64,000 bases of DNA from Taudactylus pleione (GCA_031769625.1 JAUIMM010000885.1:4731001-4795000), one strand, 5' to 3'; shown: positions 45,388-56,760, counted from the first letter of the stretch. The notes: generated by a model from the sequence alone, not told the origin. Numbers and translations are program-made.

Positions 45388-46335
45388 GGGCTCTATTTAC
45401 TACAATCAGCATATTGAATGCAGATTGTAGTGTGATATTAACGACTGAATTTGCATTGCGAATTCAGGCAATATCAAAGGGATTTACTACAAATCCCTTG
45501 CAGGGACAGAGCTTGCAAAAAAGTTCTGTCCCTGCGAATCCCCTCCGCACACTATTCACTGTATTTTCGGAAAAATTACAGTGACAAAGTGCCCACGCAT
45601 GCGCCGACCGGCTGTCGCTGCTACCATCCCTCCGGCATTAAGCCCCACCCCATTGTTAAACCCTGCCCCCCGTGATCGTGGACCCCCCCCGACCCCCCCT
45701 TCCCTTAATTACACTTACCTGCATGATCCAGGCCTCCGGTGATGTCTTCCATGTCCCCCAGTCAGGTGATATCCCATACTGCACTGGGACCCAATCACCT
45801 GATGACCGGGCCGCAGTGCACTATGGGAGACCAGCTGACCGGAGGGAGGACATCACCTGGTGCCCCGATCACCGGTCCCTGGAGTCAGGTAAGTTAATTT
45901 TTTTTTTTTACTATTTATTTTTTTTATACAGTAATCAGCTTGCGGTCTGTTTAGACCACACTGCTGATTACAGGGACCGACTCCCGGCTCTGCTCTCCCC
46001 GTTAGAGCGGAACAGGAGTCCGGTAACTGGGGAAGACCTTGGATAACGCCACCTCCAGGTGGCGTTATTATCACAGGGCCTCCCCAGGTATTTTTTACAC
46101 ATTTTATTTTTAGTAACTATGGCCATATCACATTTCCCATTACAATTATGGGAAATGCGATCTGCTTTACTAAAAATAAGTGATACTTAGTGGTTGGAGT
46201 AGATTTTTACGAATTCTGTTCTAGTTGCCCTGTAATAACTATAGGTGATACTAAAATAATGTGAAAAGGGTGTGAAAACACAAAACAGCCTTTTTCACTT
46301 TACTTTAGTCAAAATAATGTTAATAAATAGAGCCC
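45388..46335. mobile_element. GGGCTCTATTTA element, 948 bp, with divergent donor-like sites
   Basis: It starts GGGCTCTATTTACTA and ends AATAAATAGAGCCC. A central GC-rich segment (45719-45888) is bounded by CAG|GTAAGTG on the minus strand (45718-45713) and CAG|GTAAGTT on the plus strand (45889). The arms are long imperfect inverted repeats. The TSD is not clear. The 124-aa frame has no recognised domain. Confidence 0.6.
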
Positions 46336-46348
46336 TTTGTGTGCTAAC

Positions 46349-46676
46349 CAGCGGCACACAAGGGGGGGTGCAGGCTGCACCCGGGTGTCACCATCCGGGG
46401 GGTGACACCAAAGTGCTGACAGGAGCCAGGTGATTAGGTGCAGCACTGAGCTCCTGTCACAGTGAGAGAGCCGGCACTGCCCACAGAGTGATCCGCGGGG
46501 GTAGTCCGCACCAAAGTGATTCCAACGGGTGTTCGGGCCACAAAGCCACGCTCCTACCTATGAGACCACGCCCCTACCCATGAGGCCACGCCTCCTTTTT
46601 CCTACTGCCTGGCTTCGCCACACGCACTACAGTCCTCCCCACATGGGGGGTGTAACCGCGGGGAGGGACGCCACTG
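46349..46676. mobile_element. hAT element, 328 bp, inverted relative of 820-1117
   Basis: Termini CAGCGGCACACAAGG and GGGACGCCACTG. Interior GGGGTGCAGGCTGCACCC and GGGGGTGACACC. The flanking 8-mers GTGCTAAC and CTGTTGAC match at 5 of 8, a decayed TSD. Confidence 0.65.
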
Positions 46677-46684
46677 CTGTTGAC

Positions 46685-47432
46685 CCAGAGGAAGTGAAAA
46701 CAAAATAACACAAAAGATTCCAAATTTAGCATCGCATGGGGGGAAAATATCAAATAGATAAATTACATGGATCAACCAACCCTATATAGAGACTTCTGCT
46801 AATTATAACTACAGACAGCATTTCTCGTAGAAAGGCATCCAAGTGATTTTTCCATATTACAATGTACATACATCAATTTTACTGATGTTACTTTATTATA
46901 TAGCTATATGATAACATTGAACAAACAACAAAAGATTTTTGGCCACAGGACATGTAAATATGAATGCAGCAGCTTCTTCAGCGTGCAATAGGTTCCTATT
47001 TAGCATGTACTAATTTGAATATAACATCCACACTTATTTTTCTGTAATGTTTCAGTCTTTCAAACAATCCTTATAGAATGGGCTCACACAAGCACCATAT
47101 TAGGCACCAGGAATACCAAGTAGACACCAAAAAAACTGTAGGGGAATCAGAAGACAAAGAAGGTTGCTATAGTGTAATATATTTAACTCTATTAAAAAGA
47201 CCAAACAGATTTTTTTTATGCTCACAATCTTAAAACATAAAGAGCTTATCTGATGTTTCTAGGCCAGCTAGAACTTCTTTGAATGTTATCTCTGCATGGA
47301 GCCAAGAACATCCTTGGAGCTCTTGAAATGTGATAATCCACCAGCAACAGAAATGAACCAACAGCATGGGAGTACACCCTACGCATTTCACCATCAAGAT
47401 TTCATTATGCCCCTGATTAACTAGTTAGGAAC
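46685..47432. other. No recognised feature
   Basis: About 750 bp of AT-rich sequence, apparently low-copy; no termini, tandem repeats or coding similarity. Confidence 0.5.
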
Positions 47433-47435
47433 CTA

Positions 47436-47856
47436 GGGTCTGATTCAGAGACGGACGTTAATGCAACTACTCTCACAGATCGCAGTCGCTAAGATATGCT
47501 AATGCAACAGGTGGCAGATTTTGTATTGAGACACCCACCGGACCCCTTGTAGCTGCCCGCAACTGCGCACCCAAACGCAGCATTGTACACAGATCTTCAA
47601 AACATCGACAGTTCCAGTTAGTCTATGGTCAGTCAGAATAGCTGTGGTAATGGAGACGCTGGAGGTTCGTTCTGTGCATGCGCGATCACAGACGCTGGCT
47701 AGTACACGCCCAGGTAACGGCCCATGACAACCTACATAATGGTCTCTTCCTATCAATTGCGAGTGAATCTTCACAGCGTGCATGATCGCAATTCATTCAC
47801 AACACGTGCTACCAACTGCGTGAATATTGGAATCGCATTCAGCTCTGCTCAGGCAC
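47436..47856. mobile_element. GGGTCTGATTCAG element (diverged 3-bp-TSD family)
   Basis: The left end GGGTCTGATTCAGAG is preceded by CTA. The right end is degenerate (CAGCTCTGCTCAGGCAC). The interior, with GTGCATGCGCGATC and GTACACGCCCAGGTAACGG, resembles 31307-32345. Confidence 0.45.
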
Positions 47857-48329
47857 TTATTGCGCTACGTGCTTTCTCATATTTTGTTTTATCTAATCTT
47901 TTTTTTTTTTTTAGTATTCCACTCAGCAGAAACATTTTGGAGATATCCCACTCCTTTAAAACAAATAAAAATAAACATATGAATTACCATAATTTTTCCT
48001 TAGAAATAGCACTTGGCTTCTATACTACTTAATTCACAAAGCAATAGTGAACCCACACAATTGCTGCATTAAAACACAGACGGACATCATTATAATGAAA
48101 GCTTGGCTTATTCATAAACAGGGTGAATACATTTGCTCTAGATCCAGATATTATTATCTCCAATATAGAGTGTGCACTTTTTTTGTACTTTTTGGGGAAT
48201 ACACCATGGTCATCTAAGCACATACTACATGAGTGTAACACAGCCATGCATCAAACTCTGATTCCCACTGCATTATGTTGTGTTCACAACCACCGGTAGA
48301 CATCTGTGCAATATTGTCCATCATTGGGG
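47857..48329. other. No recognised feature
   Basis: About 470 bp with no repeat or coding signal. Confidence 0.5.
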
Positions 48330-49174
48330 TTGGGTATGGGATGCTGGAACTCAGGATCCAGGTGGTAAGAATCCCGACGCCGGCATGCGGAGAGGGTTAG
48401 GATACAGACACCTGTCGGTCAGTATCCTAACCCTCCTCCTCTTCCTACCCCTAACTCTAACCCTCCCTCCCTGGTGCCTAAACTTAAACTCTCTCCTAGT
48501 GCCTAAACCTAACCTCCCCCTCCCCGCAACCTAACCTAGCCTTCCACCCTTAGTGACTAACCCTAACCTTCCCCCCAGTGTCTAAACCTAACCTCCCCCT
48601 CCCTGCACCCTAAACCTAACCCTCCACTCTTAGTGACTAACCCTAAGCTTCCCCCTAGTGTCTAAACTGAACCTCCCCCTCCCCACAACCTAACCCTCCA
48701 CTCTTAGTGACTAACCGTAACCTTCCCCCAAGTGTCTAAACCTAACCTCCCCCTCCCCGCAACCTAAACCTCCATCCTTAGTGACTAACGCTAACCCTCC
48801 CCCTTGTGTCTAAACCTAACCTCCCCCTCCTCACAACCTAAACCTAACCCTCCACCCTTAGTGACTAACCCTAACCTCCCCCTCCCTGAACCCTAAACCT
48901 AACCCCCCCCCTTAGTGACTAACCCTAACCCTCCCCCTAGTGTCTAAACCTAACCTCCCCCTCCCTGCACCCTAAACCTAACCTTCCCCCCTTAGTGACT
49001 AATCCTAACCCTCCCCCTAGTGTCTAAACCTAACCGTCTCCCCAAACCCCGCTACTTACCTTCGGGGATGCCGGCGATCAGGATGCCAGTGCTGGGATTC
49101 TGACATGTGTTGTGTTTCCGGCGCCGGTATTCTAAGCGCCCGCATCCAGACCGTCGGGATATTGACCGCATCCC
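48330..49174. mobile_element. T-family element with a long CCTAACC array
   Basis: It starts TTGGGTATGGGATGC and ends GACCGCATCCC. Flanks CATTGGGG and CATTAGTG agree at 6 of 8. The array (about 48425-49045) repeats TTAGTGACTAACCCTAACC, TCCCCCTAGTGTCTAAACC and TAACCTCCCCCTCC. On the minus strand CGAAG|GTAAGTAG (49059-49054) lies between the right block and the array. Confidence 0.68.
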
Positions 49175-50240
49175 CATTAGTGTGCAGAGATGTACGATAT
49201 AAAATACACGGTACAGTATGTGATTTTATTTAACTATTTCTGGTTCTACTACAAAATACGGCAGTTGAGGATAGAATCCTAATATCAGATTGGTTGTTAT
49301 TTAGCCTGGGCTGTTATAACTTTCTATCAAACATATCATCTAATATTGTAGCATGTACAGGTTATCGCCACACAGTATACTGTATTTCATGATATTGTTA
49401 CTTTTTGGAAAACAAATTGAAAAAAATTATAAAAAAAACAAAAATTTGCAAATCATTTTCTGGTTTACCATACTGTGGCCCACCCAATACTATAGTTTTA
49501 TTTTTCTTACTGTTTTCTATTGATCTTTTAGGGTTTTTTTTTTTTTACACACTTTGTTACTTTGTAACAGGGTTTTACCATTTCACTCTTAGGGGCTTAT
49601 TTTCTAAGAAAGGTTGACTAAAGACGTTGAAATTTTCACAACAGGGCCTGTTTATTGACTATTGGGCCTTAGACCTCATCATTATAATTTCTTATCGTGG
49701 TAATAAGAAATGATGTATTACCAGGATGTAACAATAAGCACAAGCAGGGATAGGGACAATGAGAGTAGCTCTTCCCGCGATGTGGAAAAGTAACTTTCTG
49801 TCTCAGGGGTCAGCAACGCTACAGCGCATGTGCGGTCTGATGACTGCACATGTGCGAGTGCAGACTGCTGGGGAGGGATCTTACTGCCCCTCTTCCGGTG
49901 TCTTCTTCAGTCTGTAGCCCATAGACAATAATGGCTAAATCCATGTGAATATGGTGTTAGTTAGTTACCAGGGGGCTTCTCCATCTGCTCTCTTTAGAAT
50001 GTTTGATACAACGCCCCCATAGTGTGTTGTCCATGAGAAGATGAACTTTCAAGTTGTAAGTCGAATCCCAGTAAAGGCATTAATATGTCTTATTGTGTTT
50101 TATTCAGTGCCTTACCAGGGTATCTTACGAACCTGGGCAGGTCCCCAGATGCCCTCCCTGTGCACATGATATTGCTTGTGCTGCAAAGAAAAGGAGTCCG
50201 GTAGCTAGAAACTGGGCACTGGGAGGGTCCTGTGGATGCA
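49175..50240. other. No recognised feature
   Basis: 1.1 kb without repeats, termini or coding similarity that I could identify. Confidence 0.5.
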
Positions 50241-50252
50241 CCCATCGCTGGG

Positions 50253-50609
50253 TTGGGTACAGGATGCCACAGCTCGGGATCCCAGCGGTCAGAATCCTGA
50301 CGCTGATGTCCCATCAGTTTTAGGATACTGACACCTGTTGGCTGGTATCCTAACCCTCCCCCTCTCCCTTCCCCTAAACCTAACCCTCCCCTAGTGCCTG
50401 AACCTAACCTTCCCCCACAACCTAAACCTAACTTTCCCCCTTTAGTGCCTTACCCTAACCCACTCCCTAGTGCCTAAACCAAACCTCTAACCCTAACCCT
50501 CCCCCTAGCCCCAGTACTTACTGTCAGGATGCCAGCACCAGTGTAGGGATTCCGGTGCCGTCATTCTAAGTCCCGGCATCCTAACTGTCAGTATTATGAC
50601 CGCATCCCC
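50253..50609. mobile_element. T-family element, ~357 bp
   Basis: It starts TTGGGTACAGGATGCC and ends GACCGCATCCCC. A short CCTAACCCTCCCC array. ACA|GTAAGTAC on the minus strand (50521-50516) at the same structural point as other T copies. No clean TSD. Confidence 0.6.
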
Positions 50610-50767
50610 CCATAACTTCCAAGGCAGACAAGTGCCTCTCCAGGCTTCCCCATAAACAAAACATTGGTACCATCGCCCCAGCCTTGCACCCTATATGACG
50701 CACCACACATTCTGCCTGGCCAGTACCGAAACTAGGATTTTTGTCACCCGGGGCAAAACAGTAATTT

Positions 50768-51050
50768 GGCGTCCCCCCTGGTAATTCCCCCATAGTAATG
50801 CCCCTTGCAGCAGTGCCCCTATAGTAATGCCCCTTTCAGCAATGCACCTATAGTAATGCAACCTGAGGTAATGCCCCTGTAGAAGTGCCCATATGGTAAT
50901 GTCCCTGTTGTAGTGCCCATATGGTAATGGACCCATAGTAATGCCCCTGTAATAGTGCCCATATAGTAATGCTCCCATAGTAATGCCCCTGTAGTAGTGC
51001 CCATATGGTAATGCCCCATAGTAATGCCCCTGTAGTGCTGCTTACATAAA
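50768..51050. repeat. Tandem array (atagtaatgcccctgtagtagtgccc)
   Basis: Imperfect ~20-40-bp repeats of TAGTAATGCCCCTGTAGTAG and TGCCCATATGGTAATG, inside the hAT. The 95-aa and 80-aa minus frames here are repeat artefacts. Confidence 0.82.
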
Positions 51051-51062
51051 AAAAAAAACAAT

Positions 51063-51107
51063 ACTTACCTTAAACCCCACTCCTGTGACTCATGACGTCT
51101 CTCCCAT
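51063..51107 (-). promoter_or_regulatory. AGACGTCATGAGTCA motif and AAG|GTAAGTAT donor-like site (minus)
   Basis: A CRE-like ACGTCA adjoins an AP-1-like TGAGTCA, about 25 bp upstream of a consensus donor (51068-51063). The array lies directly downstream. Function is inferred. Confidence 0.38.
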
Positions 51108-51444
51108 GGTGCCCATGGGGAGAGCTGGAAGCTTGAGTTCGGGAGAGAACTCCAGCCTCCGGCTATCTTGGCGCTGTAGGGAAGGACCTGGGCGCCTGCT
51201 GGTAATAAAATCTCAGCGGGCGTCCAGCTTGGAGCCTCCGGCTGGTGGACACTGGCGGCATGTGCACCTCCAGCCCCCCCATCCTAGTTGTGGCCCTGGC
51301 CTGGCTCTGGTTTTATGGGCACCATGTTTTTCATTGTGACACCGTTTAATTATAAAAGGTTACATGTTATTTATTCTTTAAATATAAAATGCATCTTTTT
51401 CTATTTTTTTGTTGGTTTAAGATAAGTCAAACACCACACACATG

Positions 51445-52084
51445 CAGGGTTGGACTGGCCCACAGGGATGCAGGTTGGCCCCACTGCCTAAGGGCCCCAC
51501 CACTAGATTTAATGTCAGGTTCCAGACTGTACACTGAATTTATACAGTATATTGCTACTCTATTAGAGGGTCAGTTACATGGTCTCTAATGTCTGTCCAA
51601 GTCTCTTTGGGTCTGGCCTCATCCCCTGTGGTAACTGTCCACACCCCAAAGCATGGGGCCAGCAGTCTCCGACACATGCCCCCTCCTCTCTGCCTGGCGG
51701 CCGGCATTGCACTGAGCTGTGCGCGGCCAACGCCAGAGTTATAGACTCTGGGCACTAGAGTGTGCCCAGAGTCCATAGTGTATGCACAAATCACCGGGAA
51801 AATGGCCGTGGTTGCCATTTTTCCCTGTACTGGGCATGCGCAAACAACGGGAAAATGGCCGCCACGGCCATTTTCCAGTCGTTTTACAGCGCCGGACTCC
51901 CACGCTGACGTGGGACTCTGGAGAGGTAAGTAACATTATGGGTGAAAGGTGCATGGTGTGGGGCCCCCCTGGACCCAGGGGCCAGTGTTCCCCGCACACC
52001 CTGCACCCATTATAGATACGCCCCTGCAAGGGGCACTTCCACTGCACTCCCCCGGTGGGCCATTCATGCTCCAGTCCGACACTG
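51445..52084. mobile_element. Non-autonomous hAT element, 640 bp, TSD CACACATG
   Basis: Termini CAGGGTTGGACTGG and CCAGTCCGACACTG, with a perfect TSD CACACATG (51437-51444, 52085-52092). Internal hairpins: GACTCTGGGCAC and its inverse (51744 on), AAAATGGCCGTGG with CCACGGCCATTTT. GAG|GTAAGTAAC lies at 51926. TACGCCCCTG near 52017-52026 may be the end of an older nested hAT. Confidence 0.88.
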
Positions 52085-52092
52085 CACACATG

Positions 52093-52839
52093 TAAGGATC
52101 TCATAATACAAATGGCATAATCAGTAGCAGCAGCCTAAGTGAGAGATACAATTCCCTGTCTTATCGGTAGTTGTTAGAGTTACGTCCTTATATCTCTATC
52201 AGTGCACCTTTATGGTCAATATCATCGCACTGTTCAGTGCTTGCTAAATAAAGGTTAAGTTTTATATACACACATATTATGGCACATCACTGACCTCAAT
52301 CCCTTTCCCTATCACGTAACTATCATTCTTCCGTGTGATGCTAGAGGAGGATAATTGTGCAGTACACGCGGCTTTTTTATTGTATTGTAATTGTATTTAT
52401 CATTTCCTCTTTTTCACTAATCCTCACTAATAGGCAGCTCCTCTTCTATATTTCCCAGCTTTAACCTTTATCATTTTACTTAACGGTTCTAATGGGATAA
52501 ACACGAATGCCAATGTGGATGCTGGGATCAGTAATAATAACACGTTTCGATCTGAGAAATGTAATTAAGGGTCAGAGGATATTTTTCCCTTTGCCTCTAA
52601 TACTGTACGTCCACTAATAAATGTAATGTTCAGTCAGTACAGGCAGGTGAGTGACACATTCTAGACAGAGATGGTGAATTATTTAAAAGTGAGGTGGGAT
52701 GAGAAATCCCTAGAACAATACTTGGATAGAAAGATTAATATTTTTTTTTCTTTGGGGGGAGAGAGGAGGGATTAAAGGTGAATATCTTCCCATCTTTTCA
52801 ATTTAATCGAAACAAAGAAGGGTTTATTAAGAGATGAAA
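52093..52839. other. No recognised feature
   Basis: About 750 bp; no repeats, termini or coding similarity. Confidence 0.5.
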
Positions 52840-52844
52840 AGGTT

Positions 52845-53985
52845 TTTAAAGTCCTGTTCAAGCACTTTCTAACCCTAACACTCTCTCAAATTACCGTCCT
52901 ATCTCCCAGCTCCCATGCCCCTCCAAACTACTTGAGAGACTTGTCTACACCCGCCTCACACACTTTCTTAACACCCACAACTTATTGGACCCACTTCAGT
53001 CTGGCTTTCATTCCCAGCATTCCACAGAGACAGCACTGACTAAGGTAGTAAATGATCTGGTCACTGCCAAGGCTAAAGGCCATTACTCACTCCTAATTCT
53101 TCTAGATCTCTCTGCTGCTTTTGACACTGTTGACCACTCTCTTCTCATACAAACATTACAATCCCTAGGTCTTAAGGACACAGCTCTTTCTTGGTTCTCT
53201 TCCTACCTATCTGATCGCTCTTTTTCTGTTTGTTTTTCTGATTCTGCCTCCTCTTCGCTACCTTTATCAGTTGAAGTAAAAAAAGGCTCTGCCTTAGGTC
53301 CTTTGCTATTCTCAATCAATACCACCTCTCTTGGCAAACTAATCCGCTCTTTTGGATTTCAGTACCATCTGTATGCAGATGATACTCAAATCTACCTATC
53401 TTCCCCAGATTTATCACCATCTGTATTGGTCCGTGTCACTGAATGTCTTTCTGCCATTTCATTTTGGATGTAATCTCGCCCCTGAAACTTAATATTTCTA
53501 AAACAGAATTAATTATATTTCCACCGGCCATTAACAGTTACCAACCTGATATCTCTATCACTGTTGATACCTCGACCATCCAGCCTGCCCCACAAGTTCG
53601 CTGCCTCGGTGTCATTCTTGACTCTGAACTGTCCTTTGTTCCCCACATTCAATCTGTCTCAAAATCATGTTACCTACATCTAAAAAACATATCCAAAATT
53701 TGACCATATCTCACACAAGACACTGCAAAAACTGTAATCCGTGCACTCATTATTTCTCGGATTGACTATTGCAATAGTCTCCTTACAGGATATAGCTGCT
53801 ATCCTTGTGTATCAATGCCTACTTCCCTATAGAATGTAAGCTTGCAAGCAGGGCCCTCTTACCTCTATGTCTGTCTGATATTAGCCAGGTTTGTTCTATA
53901 AATGTAACCAATTGTAAAGCGCAACGGAATATGCTGCGCTATATAAGAAACTGTTAATAAATAAATAATAAAATAAAAAACACGG
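52845..53985 (+). pseudogene. L2-type LINE: reverse transcriptase fragment and 3' UTR
   Basis: In frame from about 52850: [18 protein letters not shown] (RT block with catalytic Asp), [10 protein letters not shown], then [10 protein letters not shown] (catalytic YADD motif) to a stop at 53473. A frameshift leads to SPLKLNISKTELIIFPP and RCLGVILDSELSFVPHI. A TGA follows at 53701, then SRIDYCNSLLTG. Pol then breaks off into 3' UTR (TAGAATGTAAGCTTGCAAGC, TTGTAAAGCGCAACGGAATA, AATAAATAATAAA). It is 5' truncated, frameshifted and internally deleted, so inactive. Confidence 0.9.
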
Positions 53986-54065
53986 TGGATAATGAAAGTT
54001 CAAATTGTGGAGACAATAAAATATGCAGACAGATGTGTGGCGCGGTACAAATGAAAATGGGCTTG

Positions 54066-54200
54066 TACGAGGTTCATAGGGGGCGATGTACCAAGCCTTG
54101 TATCTAGCACAGGCTTTGAAATGACAGTTAGAAGCTGATTGGTTGCTTTGGGACACTTCTCTAAAGTAGCTCCATCCAAGGCTCAATACAGTACATCTCT
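54066..54200. mobile_element. Diverged 'gctgattgg' MITE
   Basis: GATGTACCAAGCCTTG, then CAGTTAGAAGCTGATTGG, then CCAAGGCTCAATACAGTACATC. This is the family core with degenerate ends. Confidence 0.55.
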
Positions 54201-54626
54201 TCTACAGAGTCCAAAGTAAGTTTGAACATAATAATACGAAATGGAGGAAATCCATCTCGATAACGGGGCTCACTGTGCATGGCCCAGGAGCTATATTCAG
54301 ATGTACTTCCTTAGTTCTTTAATTGGATATGATCAGTAAAGGGTGGGCAATTCAATTCAGAGCGAACCTCCGTTGCGATGTTGTTGATAGACATCGTAGA
54401 TCACCCTGCACACTTCTATGGGATGCCTGTTTGAAACCTCTCTCTAGATTTTACAGTGCATGCGCATCACTCTGTAAATATGTCGCCGCCGTCATTTTCC
54501 TGGTGATTTCTCCAGCAGTGGCTGCAAGGTCATGATATTCAATGGGCACATGTGCAACATACATGCCCAGCATCGATTACAGATATAAACCAATGGTGAC
54601 AAACTGTCTAACTGTTATATTTCTTA

Positions 54627-54801
54627 GGGGTATACTGTATTTACTAAAGTGCGAGTTTCTACAACTGGAGTTGTTGCCCATAGCAACCAATCATAGCTAT
54701 TATCTTCTAGAAAGTGCTAGATAAATGATAAGTAGAATTTGATTGGTTGCTATGGGCAACATCTCCACTTCTATAAACCCGCACTTTAGTAAATATACCC
54801 C
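54627..54801. mobile_element. Foldback MITE, 175 bp, TSD TTA
   Basis: Termini GGGGTATACTGTATTTAC and GTAAATATACCCC, flanked by TTA (54624-54626, 54802-54804), the classic PIF/Harbinger target. Arms TTGCCCATAGCAACCAATCA and its inverse. Confidence 0.82.
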
Positions 54802-55589
54802 TTAGTGACCATGTAGCAAAAATATATTTGGAGTTGCCTTCTACGCCAATCAAATAGACAAATTGATCACTGAGCCTCAATCCATTTCTCCTTGATGTAA
54901 CTGGCATTGTTACGTACAGGAGGATGTTTGTGCCATACGCAGTGGGGTCCATGAAGACTTGAGAGCGAGTCAGCCGTAATTGCTCCAGCATTGCACGCAC
55001 AGATCTAAATATGTATATTAACAAGAGATGTTGCGCTGACCCCCATGTTTTGGTTTTGGATCTCTATCTCCCCTGGTTTTGCATCTGAATTGGTTTTGCC
55101 AATACCTCCCTTCCATGTTTTGTTTTGGGGTTTTGGATCTGTATTTAAAAAAAAAATCATCATAACAGCTAAAATCACATAATTTGGACCTGTTTTTGTT
55201 CCTACAGTATTATTACACTCAATAGCATTTATTTCCACTCATTTCCAGTCAATTTTGACCACCTCACAGCTCACTATATTGTTTTCATCCAGTTAAGGCC
55301 TAAAATTTGCACCAAACTAGCTGGCTGACTAAGCTAAGCGGCAGCAATGGGTGGCACAAACACGTGGCAGTTCAACTACCAACATGGCACATCAGGAAAC
55401 AAATGTTTTTATTATTAGGCCTGAGGGAGTTGGAGTATATATGTAGTTGAAGGCAGGGGCAGGAAGGGTTGATTGGTAGTAAATTTAATTAAATTTTTGG
55501 ATTCCGCAGTAAATTTATGAGGGAGAAGGGGAGGGGAGGAGGGGAGGTATTTACAACAAAAATATTTGACTCATTCACATCAGTCCTTG

Positions 55590-56760
55590 CCCCAGAAGAA
55601 TCCTTGAGTGTCATGCCTGCTGTTGCTGGGAGTGGATTTTTTCATCCCAGAAGGGGACCAGGAAGACTTCTAGAAGTGCTTTCCAAAACAATTTACTGTT
55701 AAAAAATTCTTTGCAAAGCTACCACATGAAAAAGCATTTCCCAACCTGTAAAGGGACATAGGCCCTGATTCAGACCCACTCGCGAGCGGCTGTCCGCTCG
55801 CAAGTGTCGATGTTCTGCACTGAGCATGCGCACGACGGAGGGAGCTCCGTCGTGCGCATGCGCCAGACGCGACGAGCGAAGGAAAGTCCTTTGCTCGTTG
55901 AGTCTGATCAAAGGGGGCGTGCTGTCGATGTTGATTGACAGCACGCCCCCTTTGGTGGGCGTGCCGGGGGCGTGCCTCCCTGACGGGGGCGTTCCCACGG
56001 GAACGCCTCCCGTCAGAAGCCTGCCCACTGACATCACTAGTGATGTCAGTGGGAGTGATTTTGGCTCTGATAGAGCCAAAATCACTCCGGAGCTTGCGGT
56101 TGAAAACCTCAACCGCAGGCTCCGGCTCGCAGTTTCGATGGTCGCGATGGTCAAGACCATCGCGGCCATCAAACTACACGCTCGTATAGCCTGTGGGTGG
56201 TGACCCACAGCTATACGAGCGTCCAGGAGGACGCTCCATTTTCATGGAGGGCGGCCCTCATTCAGAGCGTGCGCTCTGCTCAGAGCGTATGGCTCTGAAT
56301 GAGGGCCATAGTTAGTTAGTGGCCTCCAAACTGCCACTTAACCAGCACAGATATGTGGACAAGTGCAAGATTTAAGATTTAATGTCTTATGTTGTGTCTT
56401 TCTTGAAAATCCTGCGCCTGATTCTGCTGCTAGGAGTGGAGGTTCATCCCAGAAGGGGACTAGAGTGCTTTCCAAAACAATTGACTGTAAAATAATACTT
56501 TGCAAAGCTTCCACATAAACATTTCCCAACCTGTACAGGGACATTAAAACAAACAAAGTTAGTTAGTGGCCTCCAAACTTCCATTGTACCCACTGTCCAT
56601 TGTACCCACTGTCCAGAGCAGATATGTGGACAAGTGGAACAGAGCAGCAAGTGCAACATTTCAAATGTAAGGTTTAAGTCTTACGTTGTGTCTTTCTTGA
56701 TAATTCTTGAGCACCATTCCTGCTGCTGGAAGTGGATTTTCATCCCAGAAGGGATGAAGA
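55590..56760. repeat. ~290-bp tandem repeat, about 2.5-3 copies, interrupted by H1
   Basis: TCATCCCAGAAGGG(G)A recurs at 55642, 56444 and 56741. TTTCCCAACCTGTA(A/C)A recurs at 55737 and 56522. GTTAGTTAGTGGCCTCCAAA recurs at 56311 and 56558. Removing the 550-bp H1 insertion restores a regular spacing. Confidence 0.72.
55761..56307. mobile_element. Hairpin-chain element (H1), 547 bp, TSD ATA, nested
   Basis: It starts GGCCCTGATTCAG and ends CTGAATGAGGGCC, with ATA at 55758-55760 and 56308-56310. Closest in the window to 8790-9339. It interrupts one unit of the tandem repeat in F element 55023-58149. Confidence 0.85.

Larger units (their letters stand above)
50721..51298. mobile_element. Non-autonomous hAT element, 578 bp, TSD GCCTGGC
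   Basis: It starts CAGTACCGAAACTAGGAT and ends ATCCTAGTTGTGGCCCTG. The 7-mer GCCTGGC flanks both ends. It holds an array of ATAGTAATGCCCCTGTAGTA words. On the minus strand AGACGTCATGAGTCA and AAG|GTAAGTAT follow. Same plan as 34819-36090. Confidence 0.78.

Noticed and set aside
46349..46676. CpG-island promoter of a host gene
   Set aside because: GC-rich because it is a hAT copy related to 820-1117; no adjacent gene.
48425..49045. Interstitial telomere
   Set aside because: CCTAACC words are in irregular ~30-bp units with CTCCCC spacers and belong to a dispersed element; not (TTAGGG)n.
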